Below the pieces are notes generated by a model. That model worked only from the letters and a program-made list of their open reading frames with translations, was not told the origin of the DNA and made no database searches. Source: Colwellia sp. D2M02 (GTDB taxonomy: Bacteria > Pseudomonadota > Gammaproteobacteria > Enterobacterales > Alteromonadaceae). Taken from it: 38,341 bases of DNA. The translations under genes and the position numbers were made by a program. The DNA lies in NCBI RefSeq assembly GCF_018860755.1, contig NZ_JAHKPW010000070.1:53559-91899 (forward strand). The letters are read 5' to 3'. Of this stretch, positions 1 to 10,880 are shown piece by piece (positions within the stretch are counted from its first letter, which is position 1; each line of letters starts with the position of its first letter).

Positions 1-64
1 AAGCTAGCGATTCATAAAAAATAATTTTTTCTTATATTTCAATTTGTTAAATATATCTTAAACC

Positions 65-76
65 GAGTTCAGGTTA
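65..76 (+). repeat. Interspersed near-palindromic element, copy 1
   Basis: The core GAGTTCAGGTTA is preceded by AACC, so the whole reads AACCGAGTTCAGGTTA. The same 12-bp core, with one C/T variation, occurs at four other intergenic places in this window. It lies upstream of the gltD terminator. Confidence 0.7.
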
Positions 77-119
77 TTTAGTGTGGTTCATTACTATAGA
101 CTCAAGTTACTATGAGCAC

Positions 120-150
120 AAAAAAGGTAAGCGTATAGCTTACCTTTTTT
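120..150. terminator. Rho-independent terminator downstream of gltD
   Basis: A perfect 13-bp stem (120-132 with 138-150) has loop GTATA. The stem is A-rich on the left and T-rich on the right, so it can end transcription in both directions. It lies about 20 bp past the gltD stop codon and closes the gltBD operon. Confidence 0.9.
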
Positions 151-171
151 AGTTTCAATGCTAACAACTAA

Positions 172-1605
<1,434 letters not shown>

Positions 1606-1639
1606 TTAATTCCTCTCTCTAACCTATTTATCAATGTGA

Positions 1640-4600
1640 TTATTGCGCTTGTACGCGTAATTCAGCACTTGAACGACTGCGATGACCTAGTAAGGTTTTT
1701 ACATCAGTTGCCGTAGGTTTAATTAATTTAAATAATGGCGCGAATTTATCAAAATCATGAAGTATTTCTTGAGCGCGTAAGCTGCCTGTTTCTTCAAAAT
1801 GCTGATTAATAATGCCGCGTAAATGTTCTTGATGGATAGCTAAATCACCCATAGTTAACATTTCAATTGATTCTTTATTCATACGTACATCAAGATCGCC
1901 TGCTTCATCTAATACGTAAGCGAAACCACCTGTCATACCCGCACCAAAGTTAACGCCAATGTTACCTAAAACAGTTACGATACCGCCGGTCATGTACTCA
2001 CAAGCATGGTCGCCAGTGCCTTCAATAACCGCGTGCGCACCTGAGTTACGAACTGCAAAGCGCTCACCAGCACGGCCACAGCCATAAAGCTTACCGCCAG
2101 TTGCACCATATAAACAGGTGTTACCCATAATCATGGTTTTGTTACTTTGATAATCAACACCTACCGGAGGCTTAATGGTTAACTTACCACCGGTCATGCC
2201 TTTACCGACATAATCGTTACTGTCACCCGTTAATATCATATGTAAGCCACCAGCATTCCAAACACCAAAACTTTGGCCTGCAGTACCTGTTAAGTGCAAG
2301 GTAATTGGTGAGGCTGCCATGCCTTGATCGCCATGTTGACGAGCAATTTCACCTGATAAGGCAGCACCGACTGAACGGTCAGTATTTTGAATGGTAAAGC
2401 GGTATTCGCCACCACTGCTATGAGCTACTGCATCAGTTGCTGCAGCTAGTATTTTTTGGTTTAACTTACCTTCATCAAACGCGGTGTTCTCTTCGGTTTG
2501 ATAAAGGGCTGTATTTGGACCTGCCACTACAGGAGCAATAATTGGAGATAAATCAAGTTTTTGCTGCTTTGAGCTAATACCGTCAATTTGTACTAATAAA
2601 TCAGTACGGCCAATTAAGTCAGTTAAGCTAGCAACCCCTAAACGTGCCAATATTTCACGAACATCACGGGCAATAAACTTGAAGTAATTCATTACTTGAT
2701 CAGGCAAGCCTTTAAAGAATTGCTCACGCAATACTTCATCTTGTGTTGCTACACCTGTTGCACAGTTATTTAAGTGACAAATTCGTAAGAATTTACAGCC
2801 TAGTGCCACCATTGGTGCAGTACCAAAACCAAAGCTTTCAGCACCTAAAATAGCCGCTTTAACAATATCAACACCGGTTTTTAAACCGCCATCAACTTGT
2901 AAGCGTACTTTGTGGCGTAAACCGTTAGTCACTAGAGCTTGCTGTGCTTCAGCTAAACCTAGCTCCCAAGGACAACCAGCATACTTAACTGATGTTAATG
3001 GACTTGCCGCAGTACCACCGTCATAACCTGAAATAGTAATAAAGTCAGCGTATGCTTTAGCAACACCAGCAGCGATAGTTCCTACGCCAGGGCCAGATAC
3101 TAATTTAACTGATACAACAGCTTTTGGGTTCACTTGCTTTAAATCAAAAATTAGCTGAGCTAAATCTTCAATTGAATAAATATCGTGATGTGGCGGTGGC
3201 GAAATAAGGGTGACACCTGGTACTGAGTAGCGAAGTTTAGCAATTAAAGGCGATACTTTATCACCTGGTAATTGACCACCTTCACCTGGCTTAGCGCCTT
3301 GTGCTACTTTAATTTGCAGTACATCAGCATTAACAAGATAATGTGGTGTTACACCAAAACGGCCAGAAGCAATTTGTTTGATACGTGAATTTTTCACTGT
3401 ACCAAAACGGCGTTCATCTTCACCACCTTCACCTGAGTTTGAGCTACCACCTAAACGGTTCATCGCAATAGCCAACGCTTCATGTGCCTCAGGGCTTAAC
3501 GCACCAATAGACATAGCAGCACTGTCAAAGCGCTTGAACATATCATTTTCAGCTTCAACTTGGTCAATGCTAATTGGCGTACAATCATCTTTGAATGTTA
3601 ATAAGTCACGAATCATCGCGATAGGGCGCTGATCAACTTCATCCGCAAATTTACGGTAATCGTTGTAGTCACCATTTTGTACTGCACGTTGTAAGTAATT
3701 AACTACGTTCGGGTTAAAGGCGTGATACTCACCACCATGAACATATTTTAATAAGCCGCCGTGACTCATTTTTTGATGTGGTAAAAATGCTTTGCGAGCA
3801 GAGTTAACGCCATCTTGTTGAATATCACTAAAGTCAGCACCTTTAATACGACTTGGTAAGTCGCTAAAACAAAGCGACATAATGTCTTCATTTAAGCCGA
3901 TAACTTCAAATAAACCGGCACAGCGGTAACTGGCAATAGTGGAAATACCCATTTTAGAGAGTATTTTTAATAAGCCTTTGTTAATACCTTCACGGTAGTT
4001 AACAATAGCATCGCGTGCGCTTAGCTTTATTTGACCTTGAGCAACCAATTGCTCAACGGTTTCAAAAGCTAAGTAAGGGTAAATTGCTGTTGCGCCTAAA
4101 CCAAGTAATACTGCAAACTGATGTGAATCACGAACCGACGCTGTTTCAACAATAATATTTGAATCACAACGCAGTTGTTGATCAACTAAACGCTTTTGAA
4201 TTGCGCCAACAGCCATTGCTGCAGGAACTACTAATAAGCCCGGTGCGATGTTTCTATCAGATAAAATTAAGATAACAGTGCTTTGATCACGTACTAAACT
4301 TTCTGCTTGGTCACATAAGCGTATAATAGCTGCTTCAAGCCCTTCTTCGGCTGTATAGTGTAGCGGAATAGTATCAGAGCGGTAATGCTCAGGGTCTAAC
4401 TCACGTAATTGCTTTAAGCCGGTATACATTAATATTGGCGTTGAGAACAACATACGATCGGCATGGCCTGATGTTTCATTAAATACGTTATGCTCACGAC
4501 CAATACAAGTGCCTAATGACATAACGTAGCGTTCACGTAATGGATCAATTGGCGGGTTAGTTACTTGCGCAAACTGTTGACGGAAATAGTCATACAAGGT

Positions 4601-6100
4601 ACGTGTTTGGCTAGATAATACGGCCATAGGTGTATCATCACCCATTGAACCTGTAGCTTCTTGGCCATTTTCAGCCAATGTTTTAATGACTTGCTGAATT
4701 TCTTCGTAGCTGTAATTAAACATTTTATGGTATTGCGCCATTTCTTGATCAGAAAAAACACATGCGCCAATTTTATTCGCTTCTAACTGGTCAAAGGGTA
4801 CTAAGCGGCGAATGTTTTTATCAAGCCACTCACGGTACGGATGACGTTCTTTTAAGTCGTTGTCAATTTGGTTTGAGCTAAATAGTTTACCAGTATAGGT
4901 ATCTATCGCTAACATTTCGCCAGGGCCAACACGGCCTTTTTCTACGACTTCATCTTCGCCGTAATCCCAAATGCCTACTTCAGAGGCTAAGGTGATAAAG
5001 CCGTTACGGGTAATAACATAGCGGGCAGGGCGTAAACCATTACGGTCAAGGTTACAGGCAACATGACGACCATTGGTCATAACAACACCAGCAGGGCCGT
5101 CCCATGGTTCCATGTGCATTGAGTTAAATTCGTAGAAAGCACGTAAGTCATCGTCCATTAACGGACTATTTTGCCACGCTGGTGGCATTAATAAACGCAT
5201 CGCACGATATAAATCCATGCCGCCAGCTAAAAATAGCTCAAGCATGTTATCAAGTGACGATGAATCTGAACCAGTCTGCCCAACAAATGGTGCTGCATCT
5301 TGTAAATCAGGTAACAAAGGCGATTTAAAGCGATAGGTACGCGCACGACTCCATTGACGGTTACCATTAATAGTATTGATTTCACCATTATGCGCTAAAT
5401 AGCGGAATGGTTGTGCTAAATGCCATTGTGGCGAGGTATTTGTAGAAAAACGCTGATGGAATACGCAAATAGCACTTTGCATACGAATATCGGCTAAGTC
5501 TAAATAAAAGTTTGGTAAGTCTACAGGCATCATTAGGCCTTTATAGATAGTTACTAAACAAGAAAGACTGGCAACATAAAATCTGTCGTCGGTTATGCGT
5601 TTTTCAGCACGGCGACGAGCCATATATAAGCGGCGCTCTAAGTCGCGATTACGCCATCCCGGAGGAGCATCAACAAATACTTGCTCAATTGTTGGTAAAT
5701 TACCTGTAGCAATTTCACCAAGTACTGAAGTATCAATAGGTACTGTACGCCACCCTACTAAAGTTAAACTCTCGTTAGCTAGCTCTTCTTCCAATACCTT
5801 TTTAGATAATGCAGCTTCGACAGGATCAGGGTTTAAGAAAATCATACCTACGGCATATTTCTTACCCAACTTCCAATTATTATCAGCGGCTACTGCACGA
5901 AAAAAGCTATCCGGCTTTTGTAACAATAAACCACAACCATCACCTGTTTTACCATCGCTGGCGATACCGCCACGATGTTGCATACGATCCAAAGCGGAAA
6001 TAGCGGTCTTAATTAATTTGTGGCTGGTTTCCCCATGTTGATGGGCAATAAGTCCGAAGCCACAGTTGTCTTTTTGGACGCTATGATCATAAAGCTGCAT
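1640..6100 (-). CDS. gltB: Glutamate synthase (NADPH), large subunit
   Basis: The 1486-aa protein is the alpha subunit of GOGAT. It carries the glutaminase (Ntn-type amidotransferase) domain at the N-terminus, a central domain, the FMN-binding synthase domain, and a C-terminal beta-helix (GXGXG) domain. The nucleophile is Cys13 in NCGFGLIAH, so a 12-residue propeptide must be removed, as in the known family. The [3Fe-4S] cysteines appear as CKFLRICHLNNC in the C-terminal half. The glycine-rich repeats of the GXGXG domain are visible near the end. The start at 6100 follows a clear GGAG ribosome binding site. It is co-transcribed with gltD. A noncoding stretch of over 500 bp upstream probably carries its promoter. 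Confidence 0.97.
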   Translation of the reverse strand: MQLYDHSVQKDNCGFGLIAHQHGETSHKLIKTAISALDRMQHRGGIASDGKTGDGCGLLLQKPDSFFRAVAADNNWKLGKKYAVGMIFLNPDPVEAALSKKVLEEELANESLTLVGWRTVPIDTSVLGEIATGNLPTIEQVFVDAPPGWRNRDLERRLYMARRRAEKRITDDRFYVASLSCLVTIYKGLMMPVDLPNFYLDLADIRMQSAICVFHQRFSTNTSPQWHLAQPFRYLAHNGEINTINGNRQWSRARTYRFKSPLLPDLQDAAPFVGQTGSDSSSLDNMLELFLAGGMDLYRAMRLLMPPAWQNSPLMDDDLRAFYEFNSMHMEPWDGPAGVVMTNGRHVACNLDRNGLRPARYVITRNGFITLASEVGIWDYGEDEVVEKGRVGPGEMLAIDTYTGKLFSSNQIDNDLKERHPYREWLDKNIRRLVPFDQLEANKIGACVFSDQEMAQYHKMFNYSYEEIQQVIKTLAENGQEATGSMGDDTPMAVLSSQTRTLYDYFRQQFAQVTNPPIDPLRERYVMSLGTCIGREHNVFNETSGHADRMLFSTPILMYTGLKQLRELDPEHYRSDTIPLHYTAEEGLEAAIIRLCDQAESLVRDQSTVILILSDRNIAPGLLVVPAAMAVGAIQKRLVDQQLRCDSNIIVETASVRDSHQFAVLLGLGATAIYPYLAFETVEQLVAQGQIKLSARDAIVNYREGINKGLLKILSKMGISTIASYRCAGLFEVIGLNEDIMSLCFSDLPSRIKGADFSDIQQDGVNSARKAFLPHQKMSHGGLLKYVHGGEYHAFNPNVVNYLQRAVQNGDYNDYRKFADEVDQRPIAMIRDLLTFKDDCTPISIDQVEAENDMFKRFDSAAMSIGALSPEAHEALAIAMNRLGGSSNSGEGGEDERRFGTVKNSRIKQIASGRFGVTPHYLVNADVLQIKVAQGAKPGEGGQLPGDKVSPLIAKLRYSVPGVTLISPPPHHDIYSIEDLAQLIFDLKQVNPKAVVSVKLVSGPGVGTIAAGVAKAYADFITISGYDGGTAASPLTSVKYAGCPWELGLAEAQQALVTNGLRHKVRLQVDGGLKTGVDIVKAAILGAESFGFGTAPMVALGCKFLRICHLNNCATGVATQDEVLREQFFKGLPDQVMNYFKFIARDVREILARLGVASLTDLIGRTDLLVQIDGISSKQQKLDLSPIIAPVVAGPNTALYQTEENTAFDEGKLNQKILAAATDAVAHSSGGEYRFTIQNTDRSVGAALSGEIARQHGDQGMAASPITLHLTGTAGQSFGVWNAGGLHMILTGDSNDYVGKGMTGGKLTIKPPVGVDYQSNKTMIMGNTCLYGATGGKLYGCGRAGERFAVRNSGAHAVIEGTGDHACEYMTGGIVTVLGNIGVNFGAGMTGGFAYVLDEAGDLDVRMNKESIEMLTMGDLAIHQEHLRGIINQHFEETGSLRAQEILHDFDKFAPLFKLIKPTATDVKTLLGHRSRSSAELRVQAQ

Positions 6101-6617
6101 TCTTTTCTCCTAAATAAGTTCGACTTACTCTCAGGACGGATAAAAGAAGAATAAATGCATGGAAAAAATGCATAAATAAACCTCTTTTAAAGTAAGTGGA
6201 ACTTTCAACATTAACCAGTTATATAGCAAAGGTCAATCAAAATAGAGCTTTTGCTCGTAATTAATTTTCATCTTTGTTTCTTTTTGTAAATACTGAAAAT
6301 AAGTGATTTTTTATAAGTTTTTGTTATTTATGGTTTTTTGTGTTTTAGGGTGTTTTTTATGATCTTTAATAGAAAAAATGATGAAACTTTATTACATTTT
6401 AGATGGATTATGGGATTAGTGAATATTAAATATTTATTCAAATTATGCTGGGTAGGGGTAATCACAAATATTAATGGCTACTCACCGTTGAAATGATCTT
6501 GAGTATTAAGTAACTTTGTTTAAAAGTAAATAAGAAAAACTTTTAGAAGGATAAATTTTAGACAATAAAAAAGCCAAGGCATAACGCGCTTGGCTTTTTA
6601 CGAAAAACTAATTGTTT
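6101..6617. other. Intergenic region between folE2 and gltB (gltB leader and promoter)
   Basis: This AT-rich stretch shows no convincing gene on either strand. It holds the folE2 terminator at its left end. Near gltB there is a pair of ATGCAT palindromes (6155-6160 and 6168-6173) 13 bp apart, about 55-75 bp upstream of the start codon, which could be a regulator site. Nothing else was recognised. Confidence 0.5.
6568..6599. terminator. Rho-independent terminator downstream of folE2
   Basis: An 11-bp perfect stem, AAAAAGCCAAG with CTTGGCTTTTT, encloses a 10-nt loop. The A and T tracts on both sides make it usable from both strands. It lies about 20 bp past the folE2 stop codon. Confidence 0.9.
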
Positions 6618-7544
6618 TTATGGTTGATACCCGCCAGGAATACCTTTTGTGGTGACGCTAACCGCATCATGAGCGTGCAGAGATTCAAGGTGGTTTATAC
6701 GTAACCAGAAATCATCAAAGTGTACTGCTTGATTCATAGTATGTTGTAAACGACGTGCAGCATCTTCACAAAACATTAAGTTTTGACCATTTAGGCGAGC
6801 AAACTCTTGTTCATCTTCACGCTTTACAGCAGCCTGAACAGGTGTTTTTAGTGAGCCTTCAATTAAGTCAACTAATTCAGTGATAGGAAAGTCATCAATG
6901 CTGTTATTAAGTTTTACTTTTATTTCAGCCACTGAACGTTGAGAGTGCGGTGTTGCAACGACTCCCTCGGTAGTGCCTAACCATTCATGTACATCGTTAA
7001 GTGCTAAATCTTGTTGACTAGCAAATTTATCTTGGAATGCTTGCTGAATAAGTTGTCTAGCTAATGCAGCAGAACAAGGGCAAGTTGAAGAGTAAGGTAC
7101 TTCAATTGAAAGTTCTATCGCTAACTTCCCTTGCTTTAATGAGCCGGTTAGGGTTACCGGGTAGCCTTTCCAGCCTTCTTTACCGCTTATTAATGACTTT
7201 CTGCGTAGGTGGTACTCAAAATTAAAGACTACCTTGGCTTCATCGCTGAGCTCTTGGTGGCTATTAATAAAACCATCGAGTAAGGCGACTAATGTTTGGT
7301 AATTTAATACGCTGCTCGTTGATAACTCATCAATAAGTAAGTACAAGCGCGACATATGAATACCTTTCGCTTGTGCATCATTTAAATTCACAAAAGCATC
7401 GATATGAGCTGAAACCATGCGCTCACTTTCGCCTTTTGAGGCCACCATAATAGGCATTTCAATGTTGCTCATACCTACCCAGTCTAACGTACCTTCGGTT
7501 TGGGCTGTTGTATGGTTGGCAATATCAGGCATTGATGTCGGCAT
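6618..7544 (-). CDS. folE2: GTP cyclohydrolase I type 2 (FolE2, GCYH-IB)
   Basis: The 308-aa protein converts GTP to 7,8-dihydroneopterin triphosphate, the first step of tetrahydrofolate and queuosine-type deazapurine synthesis. It belongs to the FolE2 (COG1469) family, which does not depend on zinc as FolE does. The family signature with the catalytic cysteine is visible as STCPCSAA (Cys155 and Cys157), and the C-terminal half carries the expected conserved blocks (for example [11 protein letters not shown]). Length matches the family. The start at 7544 has a GGAG ribosome binding site. In many bacteria folE2 is induced by zinc limitation through Zur. Here the upstream region carries a box resembling the Fur consensus (7652-7670). 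The gene is transcribed alone and closed by a terminator. Confidence 0.95.
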   Translation of the reverse strand: MPTSMPDIANHTTAQTEGTLDWVGMSNIEMPIMVASKGESERMVSAHIDAFVNLNDAQAKGIHMSRLYLLIDELSTSSVLNYQTLVALLDGFINSHQELSDEAKVVFNFEYHLRRKSLISGKEGWKGYPVTLTGSLKQGKLAIELSIEVPYSSTCPCSAALARQLIQQAFQDKFASQQDLALNDVHEWLGTTEGVVATPHSQRSVAEIKVKLNNSIDDFPITELVDLIEGSLKTPVQAAVKREDEQEFARLNGQNLMFCEDAARRLQHTMNQAVHFDDFWLRINHLESLHAHDAVSVTTKGIPGGYQP

Positions 7545-7880
7545 TACGACTCCACTTTAAAACTAAATATGATTATTAACTATTGCACTAACTATGTAAG
7601 TAACTAAGGAATGCAATGAGTAGAACTAAGGGCGCACATTCTAGCTTATTTTTTAATGGTAATCATTATTGTTGTAAGCACAGTGGTAAAAAATATACAA
7701 AATAATGTCAATATGGCGAAATAATAATGGAAAATCACCGTTTTCTGGGCTGATTATTCGTGTTAGCAATAAGCTGTGGTAATCCTACTGATGTTATAAA
7801 CAGGCAAATAATCATACAATGCAAGTTTACTCATATTAAGTGAGGGTTATGTTACACTCTTTTTATTATTATATTAATTT
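7545..7880. other. Divergent intergenic region, folE2 / hpt
   Basis: This 336-bp AT-rich stretch separates the divergent folE2 and Hpt genes, so it should contain promoters in both directions. The one distinct element is the Fur-like box at 7652-7670. No small gene with a credible ribosome binding site was seen. Confidence 0.5.
7652..7670. promoter_or_regulatory. Fur/Zur-family operator candidate upstream of folE2
   Basis: The sequence TTTAATGGTAATCATTATT matches the 19-bp Fur consensus GATAATGATAATCATTATC at 15 of 19 positions by direct counting. It lies 108 bp upstream of the folE2 start and 210 bp upstream of the Hpt gene. Fur and Zur operators are related in form, and folE2 is a known Zur target in other bacteria, so which regulator uses it cannot be decided from sequence. 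Confidence 0.5.
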
Positions 7881-8252
7881 GTGAGTTATTACGTGAGTAC
7901 CAAGCAAGTATCTGAAACACTTAATATAGAATTACTTCAAGGCTATTTCGATACCTTAGGTAAAGAGATGCTAGAAAAAATGTATGCGTTATATCGTCAA
8001 CAAACAACTATTTATTTGGCTGATATTAATAATGCTGTCACCCAAAATTCAGAATCTTTATGGCAAGAGAGCTGTCATAAAATGAAAGGAGCAGCAGCGA
8101 GTGTTGGTTTAGTTAGATTACACAGCCGCTTAGTCACGTTAGAGAAAATCACGGCAGATAGCGTAGAAAAAGAAAAGTTATTAGCCGAGCTTACGCAACA
8201 GAATAATGCCGATATGAAAGTTTTTGAGTCTTGGCTCTCAGCGTTAGATTAA
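7881..8252 (+). CDS. hptA: Stand-alone Hpt phosphotransfer protein, ArcB-Hpt type (HptA-like)
   Basis: The 123-aa protein is a single histidine phosphotransfer domain. The phosphorylated histidine is His66 in CHKMKGAAASVGL, which closely resembles the Hpt site at the C-terminus of E. coli ArcB (GHKIKGAAGSVGL). It has no signal peptide or membrane segment and should act in the cytoplasm, passing phosphate to a response regulator. Its neighbour, convergent and 100 bp away, encodes ArcA. In Shewanella the ArcB function is split between a kinase (ArcS) and a separate Hpt protein (HptA), so the same arrangement is inferred here. The start is uncertain: GTG at 7881 or GTG at 7893, neither with a strong ribosome binding site. 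The symbol rests on resemblance and context. Confidence 0.82.
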   Translation: MSYYVSTKQVSETLNIELLQGYFDTLGKEMLEKMYALYRQQTTIYLADINNAVTQNSESLWQESCHKMKGAAASVGLVRLHSRLVTLEKITADSVEKEKLLAELTQQNNADMKVFESWLSALD

Positions 8253-8296
8253 CGTTTATTATTTACATCACAATTTGTTGATGTGAGCTAAAACTA

Positions 8297-8325
8297 AAAA
8301 AGCTAGATAATTAGTCTAGCTTTTT
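8297..8325. terminator. Bidirectional terminator between hptA and arcA
   Basis: An 11-bp perfect stem, AAAAAGCTAGA with TCTAGCTTTTT, encloses a 7-nt loop. It sits between the two convergent genes and can serve both. Confidence 0.9.
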
Positions 8326-8352
8326 GATTACACAGGAATACTGTTAATACAT

Positions 8353-9060
8353 TTAAGCTTCAAGTGTACCGATGAAGCGATATCCCTCACCATGAATTGT
8401 ATTAATAAGCTCAGGTGTACTTGAGCAGCTTTCAAAGTGTTTACGTAATCGTCTTATTGTTACATCTACTGTTCTGTCATTAGAACGTAACTCTCTACCT
8501 GTCATCTCTTTGATTAACTCTTGGCGAGTGACAATTTTTCCTGCGTTGCTAATTAGTAAGCTTAACGCTCTATATTCACCACGTGGTATTGCAATGGTAT
8601 CGCCGTCAGGGCTTGTCATTTGTCTTGAGTTACTATCAAGAGACCATTGGTTAAACTTAAGGATCGTTTGTTCAGGTACTTCTGTTTTATTCTGACCAAT
8701 GCGATTTAATATATTACGGGCTCTAATCGTAAGCTCTCGAGGATTAAAAGGCTTAGTTAAGTAATCATCAGCGCCAATTTCTAAACCGAGTATTTTATCA
8801 ATGTCGCTATCACGGCCTGTTAAAAATATTAACCCCAACTCTTTGTTGTTAGTCAACTCTCTGGCGAGCAATAAACCGTTTTTGCCGGGGAGGTTAATAT
8901 CCATAATAACTAAGTTGATGTCATGTTGCTGAAGCATTTCTGTCATGCTATTGCCATCAGTGGCTTCGTGTACTGTGTATCCTTCTGCTTCAAATAAATT
9001 GCGTAAATTAAAACGTGTAACGTCTTCATCTTCAACGACAAGAATTTGATATATTTCCAT
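8353..9060 (-). CDS. arcA: Aerobic respiration control response regulator ArcA
   Basis: The 235-aa protein is an OmpR-family response regulator with an N-terminal receiver domain and a C-terminal winged-helix DNA-binding domain. The acidic pocket (Glu10-Asp11) and the phosphorylated Asp54 in [12 protein letters not shown] are present. Long blocks are identical to E. coli ArcA, including the receiver segment around residues 48-66, [27 protein letters not shown], and [10 protein letters not shown] in the DNA-binding domain. ArcA controls the switch between aerobic and anaerobic metabolism and is phosphorylated through an Hpt domain. Such a domain is encoded by the convergent neighbour. The ribosome binding site (AGGT) is modest. 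The 132-bp gap to the upstream kinase gene leaves room for its own promoter. Confidence 0.96.
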   Translation of the reverse strand: MEIYQILVVEDEDVTRFNLRNLFEAEGYTVHEATDGNSMTEMLQQHDINLVIMDINLPGKNGLLLARELTNNKELGLIFLTGRDSDIDKILGLEIGADDYLTKPFNPRELTIRARNILNRIGQNKTEVPEQTILKFNQWSLDSNSRQMTSPDGDTIAIPRGEYRALSLLISNAGKIVTRQELIKEMTGRELRSNDRTVDVTIRRLRKHFESCSSTPELINTIHGEGYRFIGTLEA

Positions 9061-9192
9061 TGGTAAAGTGACCTAATAATTATGAAGAATAGGTTAATTA
9101 ATTAAATACTATATAAAACAATTAACAATTATTTAACTATGTTAGCCAAGTCATGCTTAAAAAACAATTAGATTGGCTGATTAGTTACTATT

Positions 9193-10836
9193 TTATTGTA
9201 CTATTGTACGCTCAATCGGGAATGTTATATCAAAATCGACCCCTTGTTGAGGTTCACTGTGCATGCTTATATGTCCAATAAGGGCTTGAGTGACTAAATT
9301 ATAAACTAAATGCATTCCTAAACCGCTGCCGCCGCTGCCACGTTTAGTGGTTGTAAAGGGGTCGAATATTTTATTCTTAATGCTTTCATCTATGCCAACA
9401 CCATTATCATGATAGTGAATATTTAGTTGGTCACTTAAACTTTGAATTTTAATGGATACTTCTCTTGCGGTTATACCGTCAAATGCATGATGAATTGAGT
9501 TTAAAATAAGGTTAATGAGTATTTGATTGAGCGGCCCTGGTTTACTCGTAATAGTGAGATTTTCAGGGCAATCTATTATTACGGTGACTTGTGCTGACTT
9601 TATTTTTGCAGATAGTGTGAGTAACACCTCATCAATAAGACCATGGACATCAAAGGTTCTGCTTTCAGCACTAGATTGGTCAACTGCAACTTTCTTAAAG
9701 CTCGAAATTAAGTTAGCCGCACGTTCAAGATTACGAAAAATAATAGCAATATTCTCTTCGCCGTCGTTAAGGAAGCGCTTTAACTCACTTGATTTTAATG
9801 TTTTATTATCAAAACGCTCTTTTATATTATTTAGGTTATCGGCTAGTAAACTTGAAGCAGTTACTCCTAACCCGATAGGGGTATTAATTTCGTGTGCAAT
9901 GCCTGCAACCATATCTCCTAATGAAGCCATCTTTTCACTTTCGACGAGTTGACCTTGGTATTGATGTAACTTCTCTAAGGTAGAAAGTAACTCTTGGTTT
10001 GAGTCTTTTAGTGCGCTAGTGCGTGATTCTACACGGCTTTTAAGTTCATTGTTTTGTGATAACGCATAGTGGTGATCATCTTCTAATTTATAGATATGTT
10101 TTTCTGTAACGGTTAATAAAATGTTGATATAGCGAGCTAAAATATCAAATTCTTTATACTCTTGTTTTTTAGCTCGGTTGTCATAACGCTTTTTCTGAGA
10201 GATGTTATCAATGAGTTCAGTAATATCATCAAGGGGAGTGCAGGTTTTTTTGTATAACCACAGGGCAGTTAATACCGCGATACTAATAGCGCTAATAAGT
10301 AAAAAGAGTCCAAGTAGCAATAAGCTACTAAAAAAATCATTCTTTTCAGTTAAGCTAGTTTGAAGGTAAACATAACCAACGGTTTTTTGACTACTTTTAA
10401 TTTCAACAACAAGCTCTAGATATTGTTCATGATAGCGAATGGTAGTGAGTTCATCAATTTCATTTATTTTGTCTTTAATCGCAGGAAAACTGTTGTTTTT
10501 ATTATAGCTTGTGAAAAAAGATACACTGTTGTCGTTTAAATCGTAGATATGTATGCGATTAATTAACGTAATGTTTTTACTGAGTTCTGTTAACTCTTTT
10601 TTTAGAGCAATATTAGTTTTTGTTGGGTCATCTTTTAAAAAAGGGAGACTTTTGTCTGCTAAAATGCTTGCCCACAACCAAGTGTTACTTTCTATTTCAT
10701 TGCGCTGTTGAGTATTAATTTTTAATAACAGTAATAATGCCGTTAATGCAGCTAACGTTATAGTTAGCCCTAAAGTACTTTTCAACAATAAACTACGAAA
10801 CGATTTTGTTTTCACTGAGTTTGGCATACTTAACAT
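9193..10836 (-). CDS. Membrane sensor histidine kinase (HAMP, HisKA, HATPase)
   Basis: This 547-aa sensor kinase has transmembrane segments near residues 15-39 and 169-195, enclosing an extracytoplasmic sensor domain of about 130 residues. A HAMP linker (about 196-250) and a coiled coil (about 250-300) follow. The H-box contains His315 in GIAHEINTPIG, and the ATPase domain shows N, G1 (DNGVGID) and G2 (GGSGLGMHLV) boxes. The coiled coil and H-box resemble the class of kinases with HEINTPLG-type motifs. It has no receiver or Hpt domain, so it is not an ArcB or ArcS by architecture. It lies 132 bp upstream of arcA on the same strand and 44 bp after rsmC. Whether it signals to ArcA is unknown. 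A second ATG at codon 4 is possible as start. Confidence 0.85.
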   Translation of the reverse strand: MLSMPNSVKTKSFRSLLLKSTLGLTITLAALTALLLLLKINTQQRNEIESNTWLWASILADKSLPFLKDDPTKTNIALKKELTELSKNITLINRIHIYDLNDNSVSFFTSYNKNNSFPAIKDKINEIDELTTIRYHEQYLELVVEIKSSQKTVGYVYLQTSLTEKNDFFSSLLLLGLFLLISAISIAVLTALWLYKKTCTPLDDITELIDNISQKKRYDNRAKKQEYKEFDILARYINILLTVTEKHIYKLEDDHHYALSQNNELKSRVESRTSALKDSNQELLSTLEKLHQYQGQLVESEKMASLGDMVAGIAHEINTPIGLGVTASSLLADNLNNIKERFDNKTLKSSELKRFLNDGEENIAIIFRNLERAANLISSFKKVAVDQSSAESRTFDVHGLIDEVLLTLSAKIKSAQVTVIIDCPENLTITSKPGPLNQILINLILNSIHHAFDGITAREVSIKIQSLSDQLNIHYHDNGVGIDESIKNKIFDPFTTTKRGSGGSGLGMHLVYNLVTQALIGHISMHSEPQQGVDFDITFPIERTIVQ

Positions 10837-10880
10837 TATTCCTGAGAGATGAATTAATTGAATCTTATGATGCTGTTACT

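Noticed and set aside
4561..4770. Open reading frame of 69 codons inside gltB in another frame
   Set aside because: It lies wholly inside the strongly supported gltB and has no recognisable features; the same holds for other short frames overlapping gltB, gltD, feoB and the RND pump.
9193..10836. Kinase next to arcA as ArcB or ArcS
   Set aside because: It lacks PAS, receiver and Hpt domains, so the name would be unsupported.
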